This document shows positions 9,182-17,110 of a DNA stretch of 64,000 nt, one piece after another. The stretch lies in contig NZ_AFEJ02000002.1 in assembly GCF_000238775.2 (NCBI RefSeq), forward strand, positions 744,001 through 808,000, read 5' to 3'. The notes below the pieces were generated by a model. It made no database searches, was not told where the DNA came from, and saw only the letters and a program-made list of their open reading frames with translations. Source of the stretch: Acaryochloris sp. CCMEE 5410. Its GTDB lineage: Bacteria; Cyanobacteriota; Cyanobacteriia; Thermosynechococcales; Thermosynechococcaceae. How positions within the stretch are numbered: position 1 is the first letter of the stretch; every line of letters starts with the position of its first letter. Position numbers and translations under genes: made by a program.

Positions 9182-9670
9182 TCATTCCCAAATTGCTAAG
9201 CATTTTTTGCTTTGCCAGAAGTTCTCCAATGTCATCTTCGATTTTATACAACACCTAATCGTTAGCGGGCTTAGTCTGACACTAATTGGATGCGAACATT
9301 GTCCCTGCCATGTACCTATATCGACCACATCTTCTCCTTCTAACGTGATCTCATGTCGCTTCAGATATTCCATGATTGCTGGTACTTGCAGATCAACCCC
9401 TGTCGTTGCTTCAGCATGAGGATTGCGTAGTACTTTAGCTAACGTTACTAATTCTCGTAAATCATGTTGATTATTTTCAAAATGTTCAACATAACTCTGG
9501 TAGTAAATTGTATCTAGAGCTGTATCTTGATCGACAAACTCACCATCTATCACATACCCAATCGCCCAATTCCCCTCACCATATTTTTTATCCCAATCGC
9601 GTTGTCGGGCCTCTCTCCTTTTTACCCCACCGGCTCGCCCAATCTTTCTATCAATGACCTTCCAAGTCAT
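9182..9670 (-). CDS. conserved hypothetical protein, 162 aa
   Basis: A soluble protein with a basic N-terminus (KIGRAGGVKRREARQRDWDK), an acidic middle (DGEFVDQDTALDTIYYQSY) and the motif HAEATTGVDLQVPAI. The C-terminal part reads VRLSPLTIRCCIKSKMTLE then FWQSKKCLAIWE. The pattern is reminiscent of a small conserved hypothetical family in cyanobacteria, but no function is known to me. It has no membrane segment. The start at 9670 (MTWKVIDRK) is the only good ATG. Confidence 0.6.
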   Translation of the reverse strand: MTWKVIDRKIGRAGGVKRREARQRDWDKKYGEGNWAIGYVIDGEFVDQDTALDTIYYQSYVEHFENNQHDLRELVTLAKVLRNPHAEATTGVDLQVPAIMEYLKRHEITLEGEDVVDIGTWQGQCSHPISVRLSPLTIRCCIKSKMTLENFWQSKKCLAIWE

Positions 9671-9888
9671 GTTCTATACCTGTTCCAACATTTCTATCTC
9701 TGCGCCATTCCACACTATCGATTAATTGATATTTCGTGGACAGTGTCGATCTAAGCCACCGTAATTCGTTTATTAAGATCGCAATTCACAGTCCAAACAA
9801 TTTCTTTGGTAGATACTGACTTCGTCGTTAATATCCCAAATGCCCATTGCATAGGACCTGGGTGTTGCTAGCCGACACCTCAGTTTCG

Positions 9889-10137
9889 TTAGATAGGCTC
9901 CAAGTCGTTCGGAAACGCCGAAGATCTTTCTTCAGCGGTATCATCAGCAAGATTTCGAGTGTTCCAGCTTCGGTTTAGGTGAGCGTAGACGTGGGCTATC
10001 TGGATTTTGAAGTCAATCTCATCAATTTGACCCTGCTCTGCCATCTGGCTCATCAGCGACTCAATATGTTCCTTCGCATCATCCAGTTCGTAGAGCAAAA
10101 GAGCCCAGTTGATCGGGCTATCAGTGGCGTTAATCAT
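9889..10137 (-). CDS. hypothetical protein, 82 aa
   Basis: A small, acidic, probably helical protein (starts MINATDSPINWALLLYELDD; includes AKEHIESLMSQMAEQG and YAHLNRSWNTRN). No domain is recognised. It lies 92 bases upstream, on the same strand, of the zinc-ribbon gene end at 10230, with the order 10230-10757 then 9889-10137 in the direction of transcription, so the two could share a transcript. Confidence 0.5.
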   Translation of the reverse strand: MINATDSPINWALLLYELDDAKEHIESLMSQMAEQGQIDEIDFKIQIAHVYAHLNRSWNTRNLADDTAEERSSAFPNDLEPI

Positions 10138-10229
10138 AGTTAGTTGCCTATCATCTGGATTAACCAGGCCGGAACAGAAGACATTGACTTCAGACCACGC
10201 ATTTTTGAGAACTCCTGTTCAACCCGTTG

Positions 10230-10757
10230 TCACACCGCATTTTCCGCTGGCGAGAAGTTCCAAGTATCGGGTAGTTTAGCATCGCAAAATTGGCAATAGT
10301 ACCACGAGTCTTTCACGATATTACGTTCGTTGCATTTAGGACACCGCCGAAAGATAACAGTACTCGTGAATCGGCCGGGATGTTTGATGCCGATGCAGTT
10401 GAGTACGGATTCAACAAGCATCCATGATTCAGGTTCAGGACAAAATCCAGTGGATTGGTTTGAGATTTCGACGACCTCGCAGTTACGATCAATCGTGATT
10501 TCACCTGCCGCAAGAACAGGTCCACCAGCCGCGCATGCAACGTGTTCGGACCGGCGAGGTGCAACTCTTAGCGTTTGATCTACTCCAACGGTGAATGTTG
10601 CGATCGAACTTCCGTCCAGGGTGCGTTCGGTTGGATCAGCACTGAGCCACGTAGATAGGTCATCTACACTGTGTATTGGCTTACCAGACGGCTGAGTGCG
10701 GGCAGTATCGCGAATTTCGGGCGGGCCGACGTAGTGATATTCGCGATGTGGTTCCAT
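10230..10757 (-). CDS. hypothetical protein with C-terminal zinc ribbon
   Basis: A 175-residue protein. The C-terminal third carries two CxxC pairs, CPKC near residue 138 and CQFC near residue 155, which should bind one zinc ion as a rubredoxin-like ribbon. The N-terminal part (YHYVGPPEIRDTARTQPSGK and SVDDLSTWLSADP) resembles proteins of unknown function seen in bacteria with large genomes. Codon use appears GC-richer than the neighbouring small genes. There is no signal peptide or membrane segment. Function is unknown. Confidence 0.55.
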   Translation of the reverse strand: MEPHREYHYVGPPEIRDTARTQPSGKPIHSVDDLSTWLSADPTERTLDGSSIATFTVGVDQTLRVAPRRSEHVACAAGGPVLAAGEITIDRNCEVVEISNQSTGFCPEPESWMLVESVLNCIGIKHPGRFTSTVIFRRCPKCNERNIVKDSWYYCQFCDAKLPDTWNFSPAENAV

Positions 10758-10831
10758 TTCCGATTGTTGAGTTGGATAACTATGGTTATACGTCGAGTGT
10801 CAAAAATACCCTTCCAAAAGAAACTAGATGC

Positions 10832-10940
10832 TATACTCCGAACGAGTTGAAAGTTTACTTTTTAGATGAGCTTCAAATTCCTTGGTAGAGAGAGTTATAG
10901 CTCAATCTGAAATGTTAATCCCTCAGCCGTTGGCAGTATA
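10832..10940 (+). repeat. 109-bp MITE-like dispersed repeat, copy A
   Basis: Aligned by eye with the inverted copy B (52490-52520 joined to 53598-53675), 108 of 109 positions agree; the one difference is a C/T in CAGCCGTTGG. The ends form imperfect inverted repeats, TATACTCCGAACG at the start and the complement of TATACTGCCAACG at the end. Both ends carry TA, which would fit a TA target site as used by IS630/Tc1-type elements. It has no coding capacity of its own. Confidence 0.8.
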
Positions 10941-11142
10941 TATGTCGAATAATATGACTTAATTGGATAGATATATGGGACATGAGTAGTGAATACTTCT
11001 CTTTATTCGCACTCTTTACGTATAAATCTTATAGTCAAGGTAAATTTTCTGTAAAAGAATTGTAGGATTCTTCTGAAAAACGTTGCCTAAATCTGGAAGA
11101 CACCTGGAGTAAAAGACTACGACTTCGCTCAACCAGGAGCTT
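10941..11142. other. intergenic region, nothing recognised
   Basis: About 200 AT-rich bases between repeat copy A and the endonuclease V gene. A short inverted repeat, AGGAG-TTTTA-CTCCT, lies at 11139-11153, overlapping the end of the nfi gene. It might help terminate that transcript. Confidence 0.25.
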
Positions 11143-11832
11143 TTAACTCCTCTGTTCAGGGTTGGGAGGGATTTTTGAAGACGCTAACTTATCGGCCCAA
11201 CGGGTAGTCTCCGGTAGCCGATAGCGGGTGGTACAGCTCATCACATATTCAATGGCACAGTCCAAACTTATCCGATGCCCCAAAGAAATATACAGGGGCT
11301 TTGTTTTGGGGCGGGTGCGGAGGACTGCCCCAATCCGTTCATCCTTGTCGATTAAGGGCTGCCAATTCCCTCGGGTTTGATCTACAGGCTCGTGCTTTCC
11401 CACTAAACGTGATTTGGCTACACCAATCGCAGGTAGATCCACCAGCACACCTAAATGGCAGGCAATCCCAAAACGTCGGGGGTGGGCAAGCCCCTGACCA
11501 TCACAAAGCAGCAAATCCGGGGTGGTTTGAATTTGGGCTAAGGCTGCTAAAACCGTTGGAATTTCTCGAAACGATAGCAAGCCTGGAATGTAGGGGAACG
11601 AAGTGGGTTGGCGAGCAATCGTCGTTTCGTGGAGTTTTAGCTCTGGCCAAGTCAGAACTGCGATCGCAGCGCGAGTCGTTTTACCTTGGTCTTCAAACCC
11701 GACATCCACTCCCGCGACAAAGCGCACCTCATTAAAGTCGTCAGTGGGGATGACCTGGGAACAAAGTTGTTTTTGAAGTTGAATAGCGTCTTGAGCCGTT
11801 TGGGGCCAATTCTCAATCTTAGGAACTCGCAC
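11143..11832 (-). CDS. nfi: endonuclease V (deoxyinosine 3'-endonuclease)
   Basis: This 229-residue protein matches endonuclease V, which cuts DNA one bond 3' of deoxyinosine to start repair of deaminated adenine. Visible hallmarks are the first catalytic strand FVAGVDVGFED, the PYIPGLLSFREIP wedge motif, the LLCDGQGLAHPRRFG motif with the second Asp, and the GVAKSRLVG lysine region. The length is in the 220-230 range of bacterial members. The start is a GTG at 11832, directly after the stop of the small membrane gene upstream, so the two genes are probably co-transcribed and perhaps coupled. Confidence 0.92.
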   Translation of the reverse strand: MRVPKIENWPQTAQDAIQLQKQLCSQVIPTDDFNEVRFVAGVDVGFEDQGKTTRAAIAVLTWPELKLHETTIARQPTSFPYIPGLLSFREIPTVLAALAQIQTTPDLLLCDGQGLAHPRRFGIACHLGVLVDLPAIGVAKSRLVGKHEPVDQTRGNWQPLIDKDERIGAVLRTRPKTKPLYISLGHRISLDCAIEYVMSCTTRYRLPETTRWADKLASSKIPPNPEQRS

Positions 11833-12018
11833 TTACCACTTATGAAGCCAGTGGGTATCAATAAAGTCCATCACCATCAGGGCTCCGAGCATACCGCCCA
11901 TGATTCCCAAAATGAAAAGTAAAGGGTTAGCAACGGCGATTAGACTGCCTAATGCGCACATAACCACTGTTAAGAAGAAAAGAATTATGACTAAAAGTAA
12001 CGGTCTAAATAAATCCAT
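11833..12018 (-). CDS. small hydrophobic membrane protein, 61 aa
   Basis: Two membrane segments fill almost the whole protein: LLLVIILFFLTVVMCALGSL and the Gly/Met-rich LLFILGIMGGMLGALMVMDF. It sits between nadK and nfi on the same strand, with its stop immediately followed by the nfi GTG start. Function is unknown. The hydrophobic pattern and tight placement support a real gene. Confidence 0.65.
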   Translation of the reverse strand: MDLFRPLLLVIILFFLTVVMCALGSLIAVANPLLFILGIMGGMLGALMVMDFIDTHWLHKW

Positions 12019-12041
12019 ATTAATTTCTTATGAGATATATA

Positions 12042-12974
12042 TCAATTTGTAATGCGATGATTGTTATTGTACTGTATTCGTGCACCTGCCCAGTCTAATT
12101 TCTCCCGTAGGGTGCGATAGTACGAATAATTTTCCCGCAGTAATACAAACCTGGCCCGGTATTTAGCCATCCAGATATCCACTCGCTGTCCCGGCCAAAT
12201 TGAAGTACACAGGACCCCATCCATCCATAGCTTGGTCGCCAGTTCCCGATCGGCAAGGGGCCAGACACTCACCCGAGAGCCAGGCGGCAACACAATAGGC
12301 CGACTGGATAAACTCAACGGGCAAATTGGCGTGATCGCCATAGCTTCCATGCCCGGATGCAAAATCGGTCCGCTAGCTGCAACGGTATAGCAGGTAGACC
12401 CTGTGGGTGTAGCGACTAATAATCCATCGCCTTGATACTGATCCACCACTTCGCCATCAATTTCCAGCTCCAGAATGGAAGTAATCATGCGATCAGCAGA
12501 AGCAGGCTTGATGCACATTTCATTGAGGGCGGTGTAAAACGGTTCTTCCTCCGGGGTATCCGTTGGATCAACATCACGGTCGGCAACTCGGGCCCGCAAC
12601 ATCATCCGCTGTTGAACAGCGTAGCGATCTTCAAAAATTCTTTGCCAAACCTGTTCTGTATCCATAAATAGATCGGCGGGTTCAGTCAGGAATCCTAAAT
12701 GCCCCCCAATATTGACGGCCAGCATGGGAATGCCATCGGGAGCCAAATGTCGAGCAGCCGCCAGGGCAGTTCCATCTCCGCCCAGCACAATGGCGAGGTC
12801 AATGGGCTGGGTGGCAGAAGCCAGAAAAACTGGATAGGGATTATCTTTCGGACCACTGGGACCCATCAAGATATGGCAGCCCTGGGCTTCTAGCTGACGG
12901 GCACATTTCTCTGCCCATCGTTGGCTATGGGTATCCCCAGCTTTATAGACGATGATGACTTGCTGTAACTGCAC
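12042..12974 (-). CDS. nadK: NAD kinase
   Basis: The product is an NAD kinase, which phosphorylates NAD+ to NADP+ in the cytosol. Key motifs are VLGGDGTALAAARH (ATP/NAD site with catalytic Asp), the NEMCIKPA segment (NE motif) and DGLLVATPTGSTCYTVAASG. The frame is open upstream to 13085, but the GTG at 12974 (VQLQQVIIVYKAGD) matches the usual family N-terminus and has AAGGGG upstream at good spacing. It also removes an overlap with the preceding gene. The protein is then 310 residues, normal for the family. Cyanobacteria commonly encode two NAD kinases. Confidence 0.88.
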   Translation of the reverse strand: MQLQQVIIVYKAGDTHSQRWAEKCARQLEAQGCHILMGPSGPKDNPYPVFLASATQPIDLAIVLGGDGTALAAARHLAPDGIPMLAVNIGGHLGFLTEPADLFMDTEQVWQRIFEDRYAVQQRMMLRARVADRDVDPTDTPEEEPFYTALNEMCIKPASADRMITSILELEIDGEVVDQYQGDGLLVATPTGSTCYTVAASGPILHPGMEAMAITPICPLSLSSRPIVLPPGSRVSVWPLADRELATKLWMDGVLCTSIWPGQRVDIWMAKYRARFVLLRENYSYYRTLREKLDWAGARIQYNNNHRITN

Positions 12975-13038
12975 CCGATTGGTCCCCTTTTCTGCTTTGC
13001 TCAGGCGTATGTAATCACCGTACCCTGTTCGCAGCGCT

Positions 13039-13800
13039 TTATGAGTGGGGGGTAGATTCTGATAGGTGAGAGGTTTCCACAGCAACTGATTCAGGTGCTA
13101 TGGCTGTCGGTGCAATGTCCCATTGCATAAAGTTCAACTTAAATCCCCATAACCGAGGATGGGGACGGAAGATGCGGAAACAGCGTTTGACACCAGGAGG
13201 GAGATCGCGCCAGGACTGCACAGTAAATCCTTGCCGTTCATAAAAAGGCACCACCTGAGGTTTACAGGCAAGATACACATCTTTATCAGATTCCTGGATC
13301 AGGGTTTGGACGATTTGAGATCCCCACCCCTGATGACGGAATTGAGATTGGACAAAGACATAAGCCAACTCACTATGGCTGTTATAGGCATTGAGTAGTG
13401 CACAGCCGGCTAAGGTTCCCTCTTGCTCAATCACCTGAAATCGAGACCAGTTAAAGACAACCCCGAAAAATCGCATTATCAACTGACCCATCACTAGACT
13501 GGCGAGGTACAAGCCCAGCCCCGCTGTCGCCACATTCGCGATGGCCAAAATAAACTGCACATCGACCATCGTTGTCGATTGACGCCAGTAGATTTGTAAC
13601 CACAATGCCAGCCCCACCAACCCTAAACGGAAAAAGGCAAAGCTAAAGAGTCGCACATCTAGCTCAATGCCTTCATCCCAGGTGAATTGCCAAAGCATTT
13701 GTTGGATGGCCCATTTATCTTGGGCTTGGGCGGGACGCAGCACATAAGGAGGAGACGTTGACATGGAGCTAGGAAAAGAGGAAGGGTCTGTTCCATTCAT
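13039..13800 (-). CDS. GNAT acetyltransferase with inserted membrane segments
   Basis: The C-terminal half carries the GNAT acetyl-CoA fold (SELAYVFVQSQFRHQGWGSQ is the RxxGxG/A-type loop, followed by CKPQVVPFYERQGF). An N-terminal arm (YVLRPAQAQDKWAIQQML) supplies the usual first strand and helix. Between them, at about residues 45-110 of the 253, are two hydrophobic segments (RLGLVGLALWLQIYW and ILAIANVATAGLGLYLASLV) that should anchor the enzyme in a membrane. The preferred start is ATG 13800; 13764 is an alternative, and the longer frame to 13944 overlaps the upstream gene. Substrate unknown. Confidence 0.75.
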   Translation of the reverse strand: MNGTDPSSFPSSMSTSPPYVLRPAQAQDKWAIQQMLWQFTWDEGIELDVRLFSFAFFRLGLVGLALWLQIYWRQSTTMVDVQFILAIANVATAGLGLYLASLVMGQLIMRFFGVVFNWSRFQVIEQEGTLAGCALLNAYNSHSELAYVFVQSQFRHQGWGSQIVQTLIQESDKDVYLACKPQVVPFYERQGFTVQSWRDLPPGVKRCFRIFRPHPRLWGFKLNFMQWDIAPTAIAPESVAVETSHLSESTPHS

Positions 13801-13861
13801 ATCATTTGCCCGCCAGATTATCTGAGGTTCTTTGGCGGGTGGTGTTATGAAAAAGCTATGG

Positions 13862-15238
13862 CTAGGGAAATAGCTTAGAGCAAAGGACATGATTGGGGTC
13901 GAAGGCGGCTTTAGCCTGCTGCCACGCTCGCCAATGAGGTCCAAAGTGTTGAGACCAAAAGTCAGGGTTAGTCTCTCCCAACCATCCGGATAAATAGCGT
14001 TTGCCGCCTGCTTCTATCACTAACTGATGGGCTTGTTCTAGTGCCGTCAATGCTTGAGTCTTTAACGAAAGGGGAATGCCTGTCGGCAATACGGCAAATA
14101 GAAAGGCTTGTTCAGGTTTCATTAGAAAACGAGGGGTTGGTCGTTCAGCAACCCACAGCACGCGATGACCATCGCCAAAGCAGGGGGGCAAAATCTCTAG
14201 AATTTGAGGGATGATCTCTGTTGCCGTACTTACGGGCAATAGACAGTCAAACCAGGGATGCAGCTGTTGCCAGGCCCCGCTGGCCTGCATGGATTGAAAC
14301 CGCAGATCATAGCGAGCGGCATAATCAGCCGTATCGTCATCTTCGATATAGAGGAGCTTGTGGTAATGCAAGCCTGCTAATACCTGTTCTTGCTGGGGTG
14401 GCGTTGCCGGATCAAACTCTACGCTGACATGTAGCCCCCACAACCACTGCACTAGAGGACGTCGACCTGTCGGCGTTTTCTGTAAGCCCTGCATATTTGC
14501 AGAGCAAAATCCTTCTAGGTAATCGATGCGATCGCACAACTGATGCTGGTCCCTGATCCAGGTTTCCAGATCTTCGTAGACCAAAAAATAGGTGCGTATC
14601 TGCGGCTTAATCGGTCGCGTGGCTAGGGTGGCCGATAGGATGACTGCACATCGTCCCTGCCCCCCCAGGACTGCAGCATAAAGATCTGGGTGTTTATCAG
14701 GAGAACACCAAAGTCGTTCTCCTGCACCCGTCACCACTTCTAGGGCGATTACATTTGCGATCGCAGGACCATACCGATGGCTATTAGCTCCAAATCCTCC
14801 CGCCGATAGCGTACCCCCTACGGTCAGATTGAGATTGAGCGGCATCATACAAGGTAGACATTGATGGGGCTTCAGCATCGCAACCAGTTGTCGCCAGGTC
14901 GCACCTGCACCACAGGTCACCTGCTGCGGCAACGCTTTAGAGTAGCGAATATCATCTAGTCGCGACGTATCTAAAGTCATACCCCTGGGACTGATGGACT
15001 GCCCATTTTGGCTACACCCTTTGCCCCTTAGAGTGATCGGCAACTGATATCGATTGGCCTTTTGCATCAAGGCCACAACATCTTCTCCCTGTCGAGGTTG
15101 AACGACTAACTGCGACTGCCCCTGAATAAGGTGACCAAAATCCGTACTTGCGGCCGCCAATACTGCGGCATCCCGATCGAATGGGATGCCCATTTCACTA
15201 ACTTGATGAGCCAACGAAAATATTTTCTGGCTAACCAT
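13862..15238 (-). CDS. FAD-linked oxidase, cytokinin-dehydrogenase-like
   Basis: A 458-residue flavoprotein of the PCMH/VAO family. The FAD-binding region holds QSQLVVQPRQGEDVVALMQK, LPITLRGKGCSQNGQ and GGTLSAGGFGANSHRYG; the C-terminus FDPNHVLCSKLFP resembles cytokinin dehydrogenases. These oxidise cytokinin side chains, but relatives use other substrates, so the reaction is uncertain. In plant enzymes the GHS motif supplies a His for covalent FAD attachment. Here that position reads GCS, so the His is absent. It ends 62 bases before the ATG of the GNAT gene on the same strand and may be in one operon with it. Confidence 0.75.
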   Translation of the reverse strand: MVSQKIFSLAHQVSEMGIPFDRDAAVLAAASTDFGHLIQGQSQLVVQPRQGEDVVALMQKANRYQLPITLRGKGCSQNGQSISPRGMTLDTSRLDDIRYSKALPQQVTCGAGATWRQLVAMLKPHQCLPCMMPLNLNLTVGGTLSAGGFGANSHRYGPAIANVIALEVVTGAGERLWCSPDKHPDLYAAVLGGQGRCAVILSATLATRPIKPQIRTYFLVYEDLETWIRDQHQLCDRIDYLEGFCSANMQGLQKTPTGRRPLVQWLWGLHVSVEFDPATPPQQEQVLAGLHYHKLLYIEDDDTADYAARYDLRFQSMQASGAWQQLHPWFDCLLPVSTATEIIPQILEILPPCFGDGHRVLWVAERPTPRFLMKPEQAFLFAVLPTGIPLSLKTQALTALEQAHQLVIEAGGKRYLSGWLGETNPDFWSQHFGPHWRAWQQAKAAFDPNHVLCSKLFP

Positions 15239-15562
15239 CTTGTCGCTCCTAAAAAGAGGTTGTGATATGCAAAAGTTTACTGAAAAATAATCAAAAAATT
15301 TAAAATATAGATTGAAGTAGAAAAAGATTTCTGATAGAATTATTGCAAGATAGAAAGATTTTTTATTAGTAAATACAGAATTCTAATTAGATTGACATCA
15401 AGATATGGCTAATGAATTGAATCATTAGATCTCATCGCTCTAATCCCATTTAAGAAAAAGAGATCTAGATCGAATTAAACGAAATTTTTTGGATGACTAG
15501 TAAATTTTGTCCTGCCGATAACAAGATCTAAGCCATATCTCGATATCTAATTTATGCGAGCC
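15239..15562. other. AT-rich intergenic region
   Basis: About 320 AT-rich bases between two minus-strand genes. It should hold the promoter of the FAD oxidase. The motif AGATCTAG appears at about 15463. No gene or clear hairpin was seen. Confidence 0.35.
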
Positions 15563-16588
15563 TTAGCCGACATTGATAATAGATGCTTGCTGTTGATACT
15601 TTCGGTGAGGCTGAATAATATTTTTCATCATGTACTCGACTGTATTCTGGTGAATCCAGCCTTTTTCAGCTAATAGATTACCAATTGGCTTATGGTCTGA
15701 TTGTTGCTCTTGTAAGACTTCCTCAAGCTGAGCATGAGTCACTAAGTTCGCTTCCAATAGATAACAACCTAGAGGTTTGAGATTGGTATTGACCGGTCTC
15801 GACGGCGCTGAGGTGGGTTGGCGGTCAGTATAGAGATTGTTATGGTTGACCCCTTTGAGATAGTCAAGATATTCATGCTCTAGCGAGGCTTCAGGCTGAA
15901 TGTTGGCTTGCTGGGCAAACGCCAATAGCTCATTCATTAAGTTCGTAAAGACGTCAAAGGTCTGATCGACTGCAACAATCGCAGCGTCACGTTCCTCTTC
16001 CGAAAGCTCGACCGCTTCAATGACTTGACGAGACTCCGTAGAGCAAAAGGTATGCCCCGTATCCACTTCTAAATGACCCGCCCCAAAATACTCATAGTCA
16101 TTATTGGTCTCTTTAGACAGTTCGCGAGCGGGCACTGCAGAATTGGCTAACAAAATATTCCCAGTGGATTCTGTCGCCTCAATAATCGTGAACTTCCGCA
16201 CGGGACTGGCTTTATAGGTCGCATTGTACAGATAGTATGCGGCTGCCCGGGCATTAACCGTTTGCTGATTCCAGAGAAACTCTAAGGATTGATTAAAGCT
16301 CAAGGTGGGATTAAACCTTAGCTTTTCCATATCACTCAGTAGCCATGGCCAATGATGATCATCTTCATAGGTATGGACATTGATAATCTTCTGGATTTCA
16401 TCTGTCGTTGGCTCAACCCGAAAGACGTTGCGATTGAGTTCTCCAAAACTCATGGCAAACGGCGCAATGCAAGGTGCAAAGGCCAATCTTTGTCTCGGAT
16501 CAATGGTTTGATCTTGAAGGAACTCAAACAACGGTAACTGAGCAAATTCTTTCTTCTTTTGATTAATGTAGGCCAGGACTTTTTTCAT
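15563..16588 (-). CDS. heme-oxygenase-like protein with MshEN-like C-terminal segment
   Basis: A 341-residue protein of two parts. The N-terminal ~240 residues look like the helical heme-oxygenase/TENA-like fold, some members of which are di-iron oxygenases: PRQRLAFAPCIAPFAMSFGE, then DDHHWPWLLSDM and FGAGHLEVDTGHTF, with several His, Asp and Glu that could bind metal. The C-terminal ~70 residues (LGCYLLEANLVTHAQLEEVL and GNLLAEKGWI) resemble the MshEN/GspE N-terminal domain, often a nucleotide or c-di-GMP binder. Both assignments are from sequence pattern only. The combination is unusual. Function is unknown. Confidence 0.6.
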   Translation of the reverse strand: MKKVLAYINQKKKEFAQLPLFEFLQDQTIDPRQRLAFAPCIAPFAMSFGELNRNVFRVEPTTDEIQKIINVHTYEDDHHWPWLLSDMEKLRFNPTLSFNQSLEFLWNQQTVNARAAAYYLYNATYKASPVRKFTIIEATESTGNILLANSAVPARELSKETNNDYEYFGAGHLEVDTGHTFCSTESRQVIEAVELSEEERDAAIVAVDQTFDVFTNLMNELLAFAQQANIQPEASLEHEYLDYLKGVNHNNLYTDRQPTSAPSRPVNTNLKPLGCYLLEANLVTHAQLEEVLQEQQSDHKPIGNLLAEKGWIHQNTVEYMMKNIIQPHRKYQQQASIINVG

Positions 16589-17049
16589 CTTGATCCCCTT
16601 ATATAGGTGAAGTACTTGAATCCAATTTTTCCTCTGAAAAAATATTATTCTGCAACTAAAATGCTTGCAGAATAATGCAGAAACTCACACTAGTGTTAAT
16701 GATTATTACAGACATTATTGATTTCGTGAAGTGATGAAAAATACATGAACAAGCTATTGATATTTGATAAAAAATGCTTATCATAGAGTTCCGTGAAATA
16801 ATATTTATATTTTTTTAATAAATAAAAATTTCTCTCCCATAAGAGTTGTGTATATATGATTTTTTTAAGTAATAATTGTTTGTTTTACTCAACTCAAGGC
16901 GATTAGTATATTTTGCTCGGGGATATATTTTAAATACTATGGGTCAAAAGCTATAACAGACAGTAAATGGATGATTTTTATCCTAAATAGCCAGAAAAGC
17001 TGAATCTGTATTTACTTGCTTGGAAAAAATCGCCTTTAAAAAGGGAGAG
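16589..17049. other. AT-rich intergenic region
   Basis: About 460 very AT-rich bases between the heme-oxygenase-like gene and the SLH-protein gene. It is likely promoter DNA for the former. No coding frame, RNA or repeat was recognised. Confidence 0.35.
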
Positions 17050-17085
17050 CCAATCAGTCTCTCTACTGGCATAAAGACTGACTGG
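17050..17085 (-). terminator. possible terminator after the SLH gene
   Basis: An 11-bp stem with one mismatch: CCAATCAGTCT (17050-17060) pairs with AGACTGACTGG (17075-17085) around a 14-base loop. On the minus strand it follows the SLH gene stop and is followed by a CTTTTT run. That makes a weak Rho-independent terminator plausible. Confidence 0.45.
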
Positions 17086-17110
17086 CCCGTCAATGGATCA
17101 AGCGCAATCG

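Noticed and set aside
10676-10888. Frame ending inside the 109-bp repeat (FLDELQIPW)
   Set aside because: The frame crosses the border of the repeat and the antisense of the zinc-ribbon gene; the tail comes from the repeat itself.
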